64,000 nt of DNA. Source: Undaria pinnatifida (taxonomy: Eukaryota; Sar; Phaeophyceae; Laminariales; Alariaceae). Made by a program: the position numbers and the translations under genes. The DNA lies in assembly GCA_012845835.1 (NCBI GenBank), contig JABAKD010000029.1:8122048-8186047 (forward strand). The letters run 5' to 3'. Within the stretch, counting starts at the first letter, position 1. Every line of letters begins with the position of its first letter. Below are positions 48,938-59,185 of this stretch, piece by piece. Under the pieces are notes generated by a model. It had not been told where the DNA came from and did no database searches. It worked only from the letters and a program-made list of their open reading frames with translations.

Positions 48938-49343
48938 CTGCCCCGGACGAACACAACATGATACCACACGATAAGCCATGGAATGGAGGTGGGCGACCTA
49001 CCCGGCGCCGACATCCTGCGTCCCCACCCGTCACCTGCACAGATGTAGTTATGAAGATACACTTTATGTATGTATGAAAATGCTGTATGAATTGTATGAA
49101 GATACTCTATGAAAATACTGCTGTATAGACTACATGTGTATGAAGATAGTGTGTGAAGATATGAAGTCGAAACTCGAAACGGCAAAAAAAAAACGGTTAC
49201 AAAAAAATGAAAAGCCCACACAACACACAACAACCTCCTACGAGTACACTACGAGCACGAGCGCGTGTTCAGTACGCGGGTTATACCAAACACATATCAT
49301 ACGGGGCCGTTTCCATTTTTTTCCCGTTAAACGGTTATCATAG

Positions 49344-49516
49344 GATATCGATTGGCCAGACACCACGCCAGCGCAGAGGTGTCCCACACCCCCACACCCG
49401 CCACAACACAGCTGAGCGGCTACGAGCGCAACGAACTGCAAGACGCATATATCACCATCGGACCATCATCGTCGTCACAGCATGCAGGAATCATCGGAGC
49501 ACAGCCAGCAGTTGCA
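49344..49516 (+). CDS. Candidate plus-strand exon (173 nt)
   Basis: Acceptor GGTTATCATAG, donor GTGAGA. Open frame with ARHHASAEVSHTPTPATTQL, then SGYERNELQDAYITIG. It enters in phase 1 and leaves in phase 0. No family recognised. Confidence 0.25.
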
Positions 49517-50541
49517 GTGAGACAAACACATCCGCCCACGCTCTCGCGCTCTCACATTCGGTCAACAGCTACGATAGCTCTTGTTGCCTTTTAGACTGCA
49601 CACTTGCCGTGTTGTAGAAGTTTTCGTCACAAAAAAATTGCGGCACGTTTTGCCGCATGTCATGCCATTAGGGCTTACCGTTGTGGATTAAATATAAAGA
49701 ACGTTAATATTCAATTTTTATATCCATAACGTCACTTATATTTCCGTCCATTATGGTGCTTACCTTCACTCGTACGGACGATTTTTTGTCGTGGCAATTG
49801 GCGGGTGGTGCCTCTAGTTTGTACATGTGTACGACGTGGCTTCCGTAACCGGTCTCTGTTCCTCCTCGCCGAGCACGTGGCGTTTAGGGCGCAGGGTTCA
49901 AGCAAAATGCTAGCACAGCCTGCCCGAGAGTCCGATCGCTGCCAGCTTTCCAGCCGGCCCATCAGGAACAGACTAATCCGCTGGTTGTTGTTGTTGAAGT
50001 GAACGTGTCCGTACGGTTTTTGCCGAATAATATGGTTGATGTTGGTTGACAACTACGTACACCATCCCCCCCCGTCTGACGGTTATCGATTGCGTACATC
50101 ATCCTCCCCCAATGCCTTGCCTTTGCGTTGCTACCCCTGCCTTGCCCTCTGCTGCCTTTTACGTACGAGCAGGCGGGTGCGGCACAGAGGGAGCCCTGCC
50201 GGCGTCGCGGACCCGTATCTGTGGCAGTTTCTCTATCGTCGACATGTTTTGAGGGTGAGTGAGTGTGGTACTCTGTACATCTACTACACCAAAAGTAGAT
50301 TAGTCTGCGCGTACACGCGATCTGTCCCTGAACTTCGCCAATGTCGGTCTCCATTCAAAACCGAACAATGCACGGGAAGAAGCAGGAACCGCGAGGTGTC
50401 GTTGGGCGGTGTACTCGTAGAGTATACAGTATACAAATCCGCGCGCTTCCGCAGCGAACGATCTTAGCGATCTCGTTATGGGACCCTTTCATCAACGATG
50501 CGCAGTAACATACCCATATGGCCTTGGCATTTTATTGCACT

Positions 50542-50606
50542 GCCATGCCACCGCCGCCCGCCATGGTACCGCCATGAAGTATCTTGGCGGGCGGCAGTGT
50601 CATGGC
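50542..50606. repeat. Long imperfect hairpin, 22-bp arms
   Basis: Left arm 50542-50563 and right arm 50585-50606 pair at 18 of 22 positions, including a perfect 11-bp GCCGCCCGCCA / TGGCGGGCGGC core, with a 21-nt loop. The surrounding 300 bp is rich in CCATGG-type palindromes. Confidence 0.55.
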
Positions 50607-51246
50607 GACGCGCCTTGGCACGCGCCCTATAGCAGCAGTGTCATGACAATTCCATGGCGACACCACCATGGATGGCACACCACAAGGATTCACTGCCGGC
50701 GTAGATGGGTTGCCGTGGCTGTACTGGCACCATTATTTCCCACAACGATGCACTTTTGTTACTACCCGGCGTTTCCGTGGCCCTACCGTGGCGCTACGTT
50801 CCATGGGCTTTCATGTCAATAAGTGGCTGTGCTGTCATCGCCCTTTCTTTCCCCTCAACGTTGCTTGCTCCACCATCCAACGTCGATAGTGTTGTTAGTT
50901 CATGCCGTGCGTCGCGCCATTTGTATTTTTTTTCGTTGTTGGTGTAGTCTATGCCGTTGTTGCGCCGTCCTCGAGAGTACGCCGTAGGTACAAATAGCAT
51001 TGATTGGTAAACTACTTCAGTACTCGTAGCAATTGCAACATTGGGCATCGTTCTTTCTGTACAAAAGGTTAAAACCCCGAGCCGGAACGTACTTTCTTTC
51101 TTGATCGGCAGGAGATCGCGGCTGGACAGGCCGAAGTGGGAGGAGACGGCACAGTCCCACCGCTTTTGCCTTCAAAGGTGATTACGTTTGTTTGGTGTGC
51201 TCATACCGCTACGCATCAGCCCTCGGCTTGCATCCGCTTCCGCCTG

Positions 51247-51268
51247 TCGTTGTTATTGTTGTTGTTGC

Positions 51269-51311
<43 letters not shown>

Positions 51312-51352
51312 GCTGTTGTTGTTTGTTGTTGTTTGTTGTTGTTGTTGTCAAT
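51247..51352. repeat. (TTG)n microsatellite
   Basis: About 33 near-perfect TTG/GTT triplets with a few CTG and TTTG interruptions. Reads as poly-Leu, poly-Val or poly-Cys in the three frames, none credible as a gene. Confidence 0.9.
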
Positions 51353-51444
51353 GTTGTTTTTGTTACCGCTACTGCAAAAACCTACACTAATTCCAAGTAT
51401 TCCACACGTCAGGCAGATCAGTGATCCCCGCTTGATGGATTCGG

Positions 51445-51866
51445 TCTTTGAGGGGAAGATCTCATGGTCCAGATCTTTGAGGGGGAATATCTGTGCTGTC
51501 TAGATCTCTGAGGGGAAGATCTGTACGGTCTAGAACTTTGAGGGAAGATTTGTATGGCCTAGATGTTTTAGGGGAAGATCTGTACGGTCTAGATCTTTGA
51601 GGGAAGACCTATATGGTCCAGATCTTTCAGGGAAGATCAGTGTGGTCTAGATATTTCAGGGAGAGATCTGTACGGTCTAGATCTTTGAGGGAAGACCTAT
51701 GTGGTCTAGATCGTTCAGGGAAGATCTGTATGGTCTAGATATTTCAGGGAAAGGTCTGTACGGTCTAGATCTTTGAGGGGAAGATCTGTACGGTCTAGAT
51801 ATTTCAGGGAAGATCTTACGGTCTAAATCTTTGAGGGAAGACCTGTGTGATCTGGATATTTGAAGG
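51445..51866. repeat. Minisatellite, 29-30 bp unit, about 14 copies
   Basis: Consensus close to TCTTTGAGGGAAGATCTGTA followed by CGGTCTAGA. I count 14 full and one partial copy. Two variants (TCTTTGAGGG and TATTTCAGGG) partly alternate, suggesting a higher-order unit of about 60 bp. No open frame is maintained. Confidence 0.85.
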
Positions 51867-52329
51867 TATCTGTACGACGTAGCTCACGTTACCGGGTGGG
51901 AGCCGTACGATTTGCATGATCTGTACCTCGTGTTACCGGGTGGTACCCGTGCGATCTACACGATCCGGCACACGTTTCCAGGGTTGGATGCAAGTATGTA
52001 CTTTCTACGTACAGATCGCGCACAACACCCCACAAAAAACTTTACATCTGACACAGGATCGATCTACACTGCGGACGATCTAGATTATCTACGTACATGA
52101 TCTATATCGCGATCTGCCCAAGGTGTGAAGCATTCTCGCCACAAAAACCGCGAGGAGTGCAGGAGTGCAGTTCTAAAGGCGTGAGTCACGGTAAAGGTCC
52201 ACTACTTTTGCCCTGCAAGGTTGTTGGCTTGAGGATGTCTGTACCTTGACCCCCTGAAAAAAAACGATTTTTCGAGTAAAGCTGAAAATGTGCAGCAACT
52301 CTCGATGAACAGACTCCTCATGGTCTACT

Positions 52330-52462
52330 GCTGTAGGCATAAAAAATCGTTAAAATTGCGGAAAATGGATTGTATTTCGGACGATTTTGGGTTAGGGAGC
52401 TCCGTCGTTCATAACAACTTTTTTGCCAAAATTGCTACTTCTATCTTACAGTAGCACGCGTC
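52330..52462. mobile_element. Right half of a GACGCGTGC-family element
   Basis: Ends GTAGCACGCGTC at 52462, the inverted terminal sequence of the family seen at 53695, 55421, 58949 and 61294. Internal GATTTTGGGTTAGGGAGCTC matches the ATTTGGGTTAACGAAGAGGC segment of the 58949 element. The left terminus was not found. Confidence 0.5.
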
Positions 52463-52573
52463 TAAAATCGCCATAAGAATCTACGCTTTTCACGGACGGG
52501 TCGATTAATAGTCGGACCGGGTCGGATCGTGTAAAAAGGTGGTCCGACCCATAAGAGTTGGGTACACCACCTG

Positions 52574-52766
52574 ATCCGACCCGACCCGACCTGACCCGAC
52601 CCGACCCGACCCGACCCGACCCGACCCGACCCGACCCGACCCGACCCGACCCGACCCGACCCGACCCGACCCGACCCGACCCGACCCGACCCGACCCGAC
52701 CCGACCCGACCCGACCCGACCCGACCCGACCCGACCCGACCCGACCCGACCCGACCCGACCCGACC
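52574..52766. repeat. (CCGAC)n pentanucleotide satellite
   Basis: About 38 near-perfect CCGAC units. Related pentamer runs occur at 54023-54065 (CTGAC) and in reverse sense in the tandem unit at 15697-15745 and 36898-36946 (GGTTC/GGGTC). Confidence 0.95.
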
Positions 52767-53139
52767 TTTTAGATCTTCCAGATCCGACTCGCGGGCCGGT
52801 TCATGACGCGCAAACAAAAAGCTCGATAGCCCCGATGAAATACAGGAAAAGAAAAAACATCAATCTACAGGCTTCCCCTTCGAGATGTATGTGCTTCGGC
52901 TTCATATCCCCGGGGGGTGTCGCAAACTGAAAAGGGGGGGGGGGTCTTGAAAATGGAGAACATTCTTATTTTTTTAGCGAGTAACCGAACAAGTAACAAC
53001 ACCAACCAGCCCAAGGCGATATTGTTACAGCTCAGGTATCAACCAATCTACCAGCGGCGCAAAATTCTCGCCGAAAATAGGTCGCCCGAATTGTTCTTCA
53101 GACTGTTATTTTACCCCTACCGCCTGCCCGCCTCCTAAT

Positions 53140-53417
53140 CAACAATTCCTCGCCTTTTTTTTTTCTTGCGCGTTTTGTTTGCAGCCCCTGCCCGACGTCG
53201 CCCAAACGTGGACCTACAAGATTCGGGAAACGTGTAAAACTGGCTCCTCCGTTTGTTTGTTTTTTTGCCCCGACCATCTTTCTCCGATCCGTCCTCCTTT
53301 TCTTGAAACCAACGACTGCTCGCTGTTTTTTTCTGTGCGTTTCCTCCCTCTTTCCAATCCCCGCCCGATGCATGCCGCCCCCACGTGGACGTACAGGATT
53401 CGGAAAACTTGTACTGG
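53140..53417. repeat. Diverged internal duplication, period ~178 bp
   Basis: ACGTGGACCTACAAGATTCG at about 53207 and ACGTGGACGTACAGGATTCG at about 53384 lie in matching contexts (T-rich tract, then CC-rich, then the motif and ACTGG). Both strands have open frames across it (TWTYKIRETC/TWTYRIRKTC plus; ESCRSTFGR/ESCTSTWGR minus). I cannot decide whether either is coding. Confidence 0.5.
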
Positions 53418-53694
53418 TTCGCGGTTGGGGCGCCGCCTTCAGCCCTGGGAATCAGCACCCGCAACAGAGCGTTGTGCCCGAGCAACCCCAACGAGAGCAA
53501 CAGGCGTGCCGGCGGTATCGGAAACCGGGAAATTGTGACATTTTTCGGTGCGCGCTGCTTTGAAATCACTAGTATGGGTCTTTCTTCTACGAGTGAAGCC
53601 ACTTCTCGCGGTAGGGCCGGGGAGGGGGCGCGTCAGGGTGACCCGCCCAACCCGGCCCGATAAAATCCCGTCAGTTTTTCGAACACCACCTCCT

Positions 53695-53967
53695 GACGCG
53701 TGCTGCGATGGGGAGGTATAGCACTTTTGGGATGGAGCATTCTCTGAATGACTGGGCTCCTTAACCAACAATTCGTCCCGGAATTCGACTATTTTTTGTG
53801 CCGTATGTGCTTCGTTTGTGTACTTAATTGATTGGCGAGTCTTCATTGGGATTCTGCAGCAGGTAATTACATTTTATTGTTTATCCCGAATCATTTTTTT
53901 TTTTTTTTCGTGAGGTATCGTTGGAAGTAATAGCGGTGCCGCCTCTGCCACCACCGCAGCACGCGTC
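53695..53967. mobile_element. GACGCGTGC-family MITE-like element (273 bp)
   Basis: Left GACGCGTGCTGCGATGGGG, right CACCGCAGCACGCGTC. Internal TTCTCTGAATGACTGGGCTC then CTTAACC resembles the 55421 element. The tandem unit at about 1984-2080 carries a related left half (GAACGCGTGCTACGATAGG). Confidence 0.5.
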
Positions 53968-54022
53968 TAATGGAAAGAACTCCACCCGAGTAGACTCGCG
54001 AGATTTTGATGATATCCTCCCG

Positions 54023-54065
54023 GCCTGACCTGACCTGACCTGACCTGACCTGACCTTACCCGACC
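54023..54065. repeat. (CTGAC)n pentanucleotide run
   Basis: About eight CTGAC units grading into CTTACCCGACC; a relative of the CCGAC satellite 1.3 kb upstream. Confidence 0.8.
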
Positions 54066-54904
54066 CTACCCGCGCGTCGGGCGATGATCCATCCGTGAGA
54101 GAATCCCTGAAAGTCACGGAGGGCGTGCGTTCAACCGTGGCGGAATCGTGTGTCGGCGCTCGCTCCCGCGATCTTCTTGTCATTCAGATTCATGGCATCG
54201 ACGTGATCAGAACAGCTTTTCGAATGCTGACGGCAGGAAAGCCGCAGATAGCAACGCCCGGCGCCATAGAATCTCCGGGGGGGGGGGGGGGGGTATTGGT
54301 ACCGCGCGCGCCCCCCTCCCGGCGTGCTCCGTCTCGAAAGGGATTCGTTCGTGGTCAATGGTCGAAAGACTGACGCAAGCAGCCCAATATCGTCGGGAAA
54401 AGGAGGTCATTTTGCCCCCCCCAATATTTCTTCGTCTTTCACCTAGTCGTAGGACCATGCAATTGGTCGTCGGGCTGTGGTTTCATTTTTTTGTGTCAAA
54501 CTCTGTGCCTAGGTCTGGGTCAGGTGCAGAGGCGTTCAAGTTAAGAGCCTCATAAAAGTTAAGGTGTCATGACACCAACATCACATAGGTACGGGAGGGG
54601 GGGGAGGAGGGGCGTTCTCATTTGTTGCTTGTCTTACTCATTTGACCGTTGACCACCCATCCCTGTCGAGACGGAGCACGAGCACGGGGGGGGGGGAGTT
54701 TGACTAATTTGCTCTAATTCGAAAGACATTTCGTAAATTTTCCATTTTTCGAGGGAGACGATGCCAAAAGCTTTATCTTAACACAGCCTCCTTTATTACT
54801 CACTTTTCCTGCGATAGGTGTTTTCTGCGGCCCGCGGTACTGCTATACACATGATGTCTTGACGAGTCGTAAATTGCCACCACCGCATTTTTTTCGTCGT
54901 GCAG

Positions 54905-54992
54905 ATCAACCGTTGCTTAGGCACAACACACCATGTCAAGAAATTCTGCCGGCTCCGGGACCGCCGGAACCGGAGCAACCCTTTCAATCCAG
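54905..54992 (+). CDS. Candidate exon with strong splice sites (88 nt)
   Basis: TTTTTTTCGTCGTGCAG acceptor and CAATCCAG-GTGAGT donor are both close to ideal. One open frame reads INRCLGTTHHVKKFCRLRDR then RNRSNPFNP, basic and Cys/His-containing. A second frame is also open. No partner exon placed. Confidence 0.3.
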
Positions 54993-55038
54993 GTGAGTTA
55001 ACCGGCCGCGTGCACGTCGCGATAAAAACATGCCTCAT

Positions 55039-55464
55039 CGAGACGCATGCTACGGTAGAGGTGTTACAAGGTATACCTCTTTTTAACGCGTGCTACAATA
55101 GAGGTACATTAAGGTATACCTCTTTTTGACGCGTGCTACGATAAAGGTATTAAGGTATACCTCTTCTTGACGCGTGCTACGATAGAGGTACATTAAGGTA
55201 TACCTCTTTTTGACGCGTGCTACGATAAAGGTATTAAGGTATACCTCTTCTTGACGCGTGCTACGATAGAGGTACATTACGGTATACCTCTTTTTGACGC
55301 GTGCTACGATGGAGCTATTAAGGTATACCTCTTTTGGATGCGTGCTACGATAGAGGTATTAAGGTATACCTCTTTAATTGACGCGTGCTACGGTAGAGGT
55401 ATTGAGGTATACCTCTTTTTGACGCGTGCTACGGTAGAGGCACATTAAGGTATACCTCTTTTTT
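55039..55464. repeat. Minisatellite, 39-44 bp unit, ten copies
   Basis: Each unit starts GACGCGTGCTACGATAGAGG (variants AAAGG, GGAGC) and ends with the palindromic GGTATACCTCTTTTT. Spacing alternates as some units contain GTACATTAAGG and others GTATTAAGG. The last unit forms the left terminus of the element at 55421-55713. Confidence 0.85.
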
Positions 55465-55713
55465 GACTGAAATGGTTTCTGAATGACGAGCGGCATGCTC
55501 CCTTAACCCAAAAATCGGGGGAAAATTAATAGGCCAAATTTTTGGCATGATTCTCGTGTTGTGTACCTGGCCGCCATGGGACTTTTTCGTCCGGTAGCAG
55601 CGGTCTTGAGTTTTATCCAAATCAGTTTTTCGGGAGGGACATGTCTTAAGCTCCTAAAGTGAGGGGTAGTATTAGAAAAAAAGTGGCGCACCTCTATCGT
55701 CGAAGCACGCGTC
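55421..55713. mobile_element. GACGCGTGC-family MITE-like element (293 bp)
   Basis: Left terminus GACGCGTGCTACGGTAGAGG and right terminus CCTCTATCGTCGAAGCACGCGTC are imperfect inverted repeats. Internal landmarks, in order, are shared with 61294-61582: TTAACCCAAAA, GCATGATTCTCG, GTACCT-GGCC, CAGTTTTT-GGGAG, GAGGGGTAGTAT. No coding capacity. Confidence 0.7.
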
Positions 55714-56552
55714 TCAACGACTGTACCATTCATTACAGTGGTACAGTGGAATCATACCACGGTGATGGCAGGCCTTGTTTTTTTTTGTGCGTTTTCGGCA
55801 CTTTTGTGGGAGGGGGTTGAACGTTTTTTTCCCTCAAGCGTGGGGCCATTGGTTAGCATGACCAATATCCCGAGAAGTAGACTTGCTTTTGGGACTGTTT
55901 AATAGCGCATCTAGGTCGTAGAGGTGTGTCGGTGTGTCGGTCGGTCCGCCGGCCGGGTTGCGCGAGCGAGCGAACGAATGAATGAATGCCTTGGAAGGCC
56001 ATGCTCCGGGTGTGCTGGAAACATTGCGCTCCTCGCGTTGAGATTTCAGAAGATTGTTAGAATCTGCCTCACGCCACCTGCCCCGGGATGACTCAGTGTG
56101 CTCTGTACCTACGATACAGAAGTCGCATTTTTCGGCTGGGCTCGTTTCGTAAACGACGGACGGGCTTCCTTAACCCGAAATTGCGTGACTCTCACATTTA
56201 TATTTTTCGGAAAATGTGTATTTTTTTCTTGGTCCATTACCTATATACTGTTCGCCGATGGGGTTGTTCATCGCACAGATTTTTTGTTTTCTTCTTTTTC
56301 GAAACAGCTTTTGAGGTGAGGTGCAGAGCCTCAGTCCCAGAAAACCAGGTGGTTCACCCCCACCGTATACCTGGCACGCGTCTACCACATACAGTAGATT
56401 TACCCTTCGTGGAACTTCACAGGCGAAGTTCACAAAAAAACAAACAAACAAACGAAAGCGGCAAGAAACAACGAACAGCGCTGATGGTCAGTCATTCATA
56501 CCGGGTGAGGAAATGATCAGTCTTTTTCTTCCTCTTTCCGAACTACTGAAAA

Positions 56553-56614
56553 GACACAACGACAACAATACCAACAACAACAGCAACAACAACAACAACA
56601 ACAACAACAACAAA

Positions 56615-56645
<31 letters not shown>

Positions 56646-56672
56646 GCAACAACAACATCAGAAACAACAACA
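56553..56672. repeat. (AAC)n microsatellite
   Basis: About 38 AAC triplets with CAG, CAT and AAA interruptions. The plus-strand poly-Asn frame and the minus-strand poly-Leu frame are both repeat artefacts. Confidence 0.9.
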
Positions 56673-57084
56673 ACGAATCTTACAAACACGCCCGCCGTCC
56701 GACACCACTACACCACTCACACTCTGCTGCACGATCACACCAGACCCGCGTGATCTTACAAGTTATTCTGCGCGTTTCATTCACGCTAGGTCTGCGTCCG
56801 ACCGACCGCACTTAATTGCTTAAAGAAGAAAGAGCACATACTTGTGAATTATATACGCGCTTCGCGTTTATATTGTATGGAATAGGTGAAAGGGTCGGTC
56901 TGTAGAGTTATTCTAAAGGGGGCTTACGCTATTGGTCTGTATCTGTAAGCCTTATTTAAGGGGTGTTCATTCAGGTCCGATTGCTCCTGACAAATAACGC
57001 CTTCCATGTCTGAAGCCATTGGATTCTGCACTATTTCTGATAATATTATTTACCAAAGAAAGTAAAAAAAAACTCGTACCATTG

Positions 57085-57460
57085 TGTTATAAGGCTTAGT
57101 TTGGGTAAGCTATTGGTGAACCTTTGCAAGTGGTCGAACGGACTAATACCCCATTAATATAATACCTTAACAAATGGCGTCGTCGACAGACCATGGGCTT
57201 TTGGGGTCGTGGGTTCAAATCCCACCATGCACCATAATAATTTCTTTCAGACTTTCCCCATGTCGAACTTGAAAAATACTCTCCCTGGAATCCCCAGGGA
57301 ATGAAAAGGCTTGAATATTGACAGGTCCGCCCGTATATGCGGCCGACTTGTTATCCCGCCGTTTCAGGGGGGGAGATTGTTATAAGGCTTAGTTTGGGTA
57401 AGCTATTGGTCAACCTGTGCAAGTGGTCAAACGGACTAATACCCCACTAATGCCTTGGCA
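57085..57460 (+). mobile_element. TRIM-type LTR element, 376 bp, with tRNA-like T-arm
   Basis: Two direct repeats, 57085-57172 and 57378-57460, each begin TGTTATAAGGCTTAG and end CA. A purine tract (CAGGGGGGGAGAT, 57366-57377) immediately precedes the right repeat, as a 3' polypurine primer should. ATTG flanks both ends (57081-57084 and 57461-57464) as a 4-bp target duplication. A TGG begins 2 nt after the left repeat, where a tRNA primer site is expected. The interior (205 bp) has no open frame for gag or pol. It contains GTGGGTTCAAATCCCAC, a perfect T-arm with a Pol III B-box. The repeat itself contains TGGTCGAACGG, which fits an A-box. Non-autonomous; orientation set by the purine tract. 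Confidence 0.7.
57201..57233 (+). other. tRNA-like T-arm and acceptor 3' strand
   Basis: The 5-bp stem GTGGG/CCCAC with loop TTCAAAT is canonical, followed by CATGCACCA. A matching 5' acceptor strand and anticodon arm cannot be folded convincingly, so I do not call a functional tRNA gene. Confidence 0.4.
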
Positions 57461-58948
57461 ATTGTTCGATCTCGTCGAGGATTTCATATATACGAATACG
57501 AATTTCGTCCTACCGTACCCATATGTGGGTGGTATGGTTGGAACAACAAGCGCTACACATCCATTATTGCCAAGATAACCAAATTGTGATGGAGCAAATA
57601 AAAAAATATATTCCGTATGTATTCGCCACCTGCATGTATATACGTCACAAGTCAGTGTGTTTTCTCCCGTGTATGCATGTGGTACTACGACGGCAGACCT
57701 TCTACACCAACAATGGCGTCGGCAGTGAGCGCTGCCGCACGCAGTGACCAAAACGGGGCACCAGGCGGGGCGGGGGCCCACGTTCGGCCAGAAGAGAGGA
57801 TCAGGCAAGACAAAAAAAAAAAGAGCGGTGGCAGAAATCAGAAAAAGTGATGGCTTCGGTGCCTTATTTCTCGGTGTGGGGTCTGGCGAGAATAAAATGT
57901 GGGGCAGAAACGGCTGCAGCGCCCATTGTGTTGGTGCTGTGTTTTGGAAAGCAGAAGACCAAAACTACCGCAAGGGGGCCACTTTCGTGTGTTTTCGTTT
58001 TTTGCAGTGGCTTGTGGGGTAACTCGCGCGAGCGACTCCCTTCCTCCCCCCCCCACCCCCCGTTCCTATGCGGTCTTCAGCCTCCATGCTCTTTTAATTT
58101 TGTGATGGGAATCCGCAATGGGATGATGGTTAGCTACGCTGCGCCAGAAACGGGGGATATTGTTAATAATACCACCATTTTGCACTACCAGGCTTGAGCT
58201 ATCATGCTCGCACGATGACCTCCCTACCCCACCGACGAAAGTATTTTGGGCGATCTTTTGTTTGGGCGCAGCGGAGCTAGCGATTCCATTTGGCGGATCC
58301 ACACCGCACAGACTGAAAAAAATAGCGCGAAAGCTAAGGCCGCAAAATAACGGGGGGGGGGGGGGGAGGAGGGGCGGGGTCACTAGCATGAGTGACCCCG
58401 AGCCCCTTGCAAAACAAAGCTCGAAAAGTGACCCCCCCCCCCTGCCGATACTATTTTCTAGTTAATGTGTCCCCTGTTTGTGGAGGCTGTGCCGTCTGTT
58501 GCGAACCAAGACGACTCCCTCCTGTTCTCTTGGTCGAGATACACGGTGGCGGTGGCGGTCCATCGAGAGATTTGCGACGAGAATTTTTTTAGGGCGATCA
58601 AGCGGGAAACGCCGTTCGCATTGCGATCACGACTGTTTTTTTTGTGTACGGTACACATAACCCAACAACATGGGAGAGGTGCTGACATTTTTTCAAGAAT
58701 CCGTACGGTAAGTATCGTGTTACTTTGTTCAAGACGCGGTCAGGTCATTGATTTCCAGCTCCAAAAGAAGACGATATTTTACTACTTCATTCAAATTTGA
58801 GACATTTAATTAAGTTCCTCTTAAGTCCTAAGCCCTCCTCAACAGTATATCGTTGGAATACTAACAATAAGATATATTAGGCTCGTAACATTATAAAAAT
58901 TATTTGTATTTTTTTCTTCAAGTTTTTAGGAGGGGGGGGGGAAGCGGG

Positions 58949-59185
58949 GACGCGTGGTACAATAGAAGTGCAAAATTTGGGAGCTTAAGATGACCTCTCC
59001 CAAAAACCGATTTGAAGAAAAAAAAAAAAACTGCTACGTAGTACCGGATGAAAAATCCCATGGCCTTCGTACACAAAAACAAAAAAAGTGGTCTATTTCC
59101 GACGAATTTGGGTTAACGAAGAGGCCGGTCATTCAGAAACAAAAATAGCCAAAAAATGCTACCTCTTCGTACTGTAGCATGCGTC
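58949..59185. mobile_element. GACGCGTGC-family MITE-like element (237 bp, inverted)
   Basis: Ends GACGCGTGGTACAATAGAAG and CTTCGTACTGTAGCATGCGTC. Internal AGATGACCTCTCCCAAAAAC is the reverse complement of the TTTTTGGGAGA segment of the 61294 element, so this copy is in the opposite orientation. Confidence 0.6.

Noticed and set aside
52446-52817. GRVGS-repeat minus-strand frame and TRPDP-repeat plus frame
   Set aside because: Both are the CCGAC pentamer read in frame. A 5-bp repeat gives open frames by chance whenever its 15-bp period has no stop.
55039-55464. CRISPR-like array
   Set aside because: Spacers are not unique. The whole 39-44 bp unit repeats and is derived from a transposon terminus in a eukaryotic genome.
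57131-57233. Functional tRNA gene
   Set aside because: A- and B-box-like strings and a perfect T-arm are present, but no anticodon arm folds and the acceptor strands pair incompletely. The sequence also lies inside a TRIM, so it is called tRNA-like only.
58465-58800. Exon ending at the GTAAGT donor near 58708
   Set aside because: The donor is good, but both strands are open over the same stretch, no acceptor is convincing and no partner exon is in phase.
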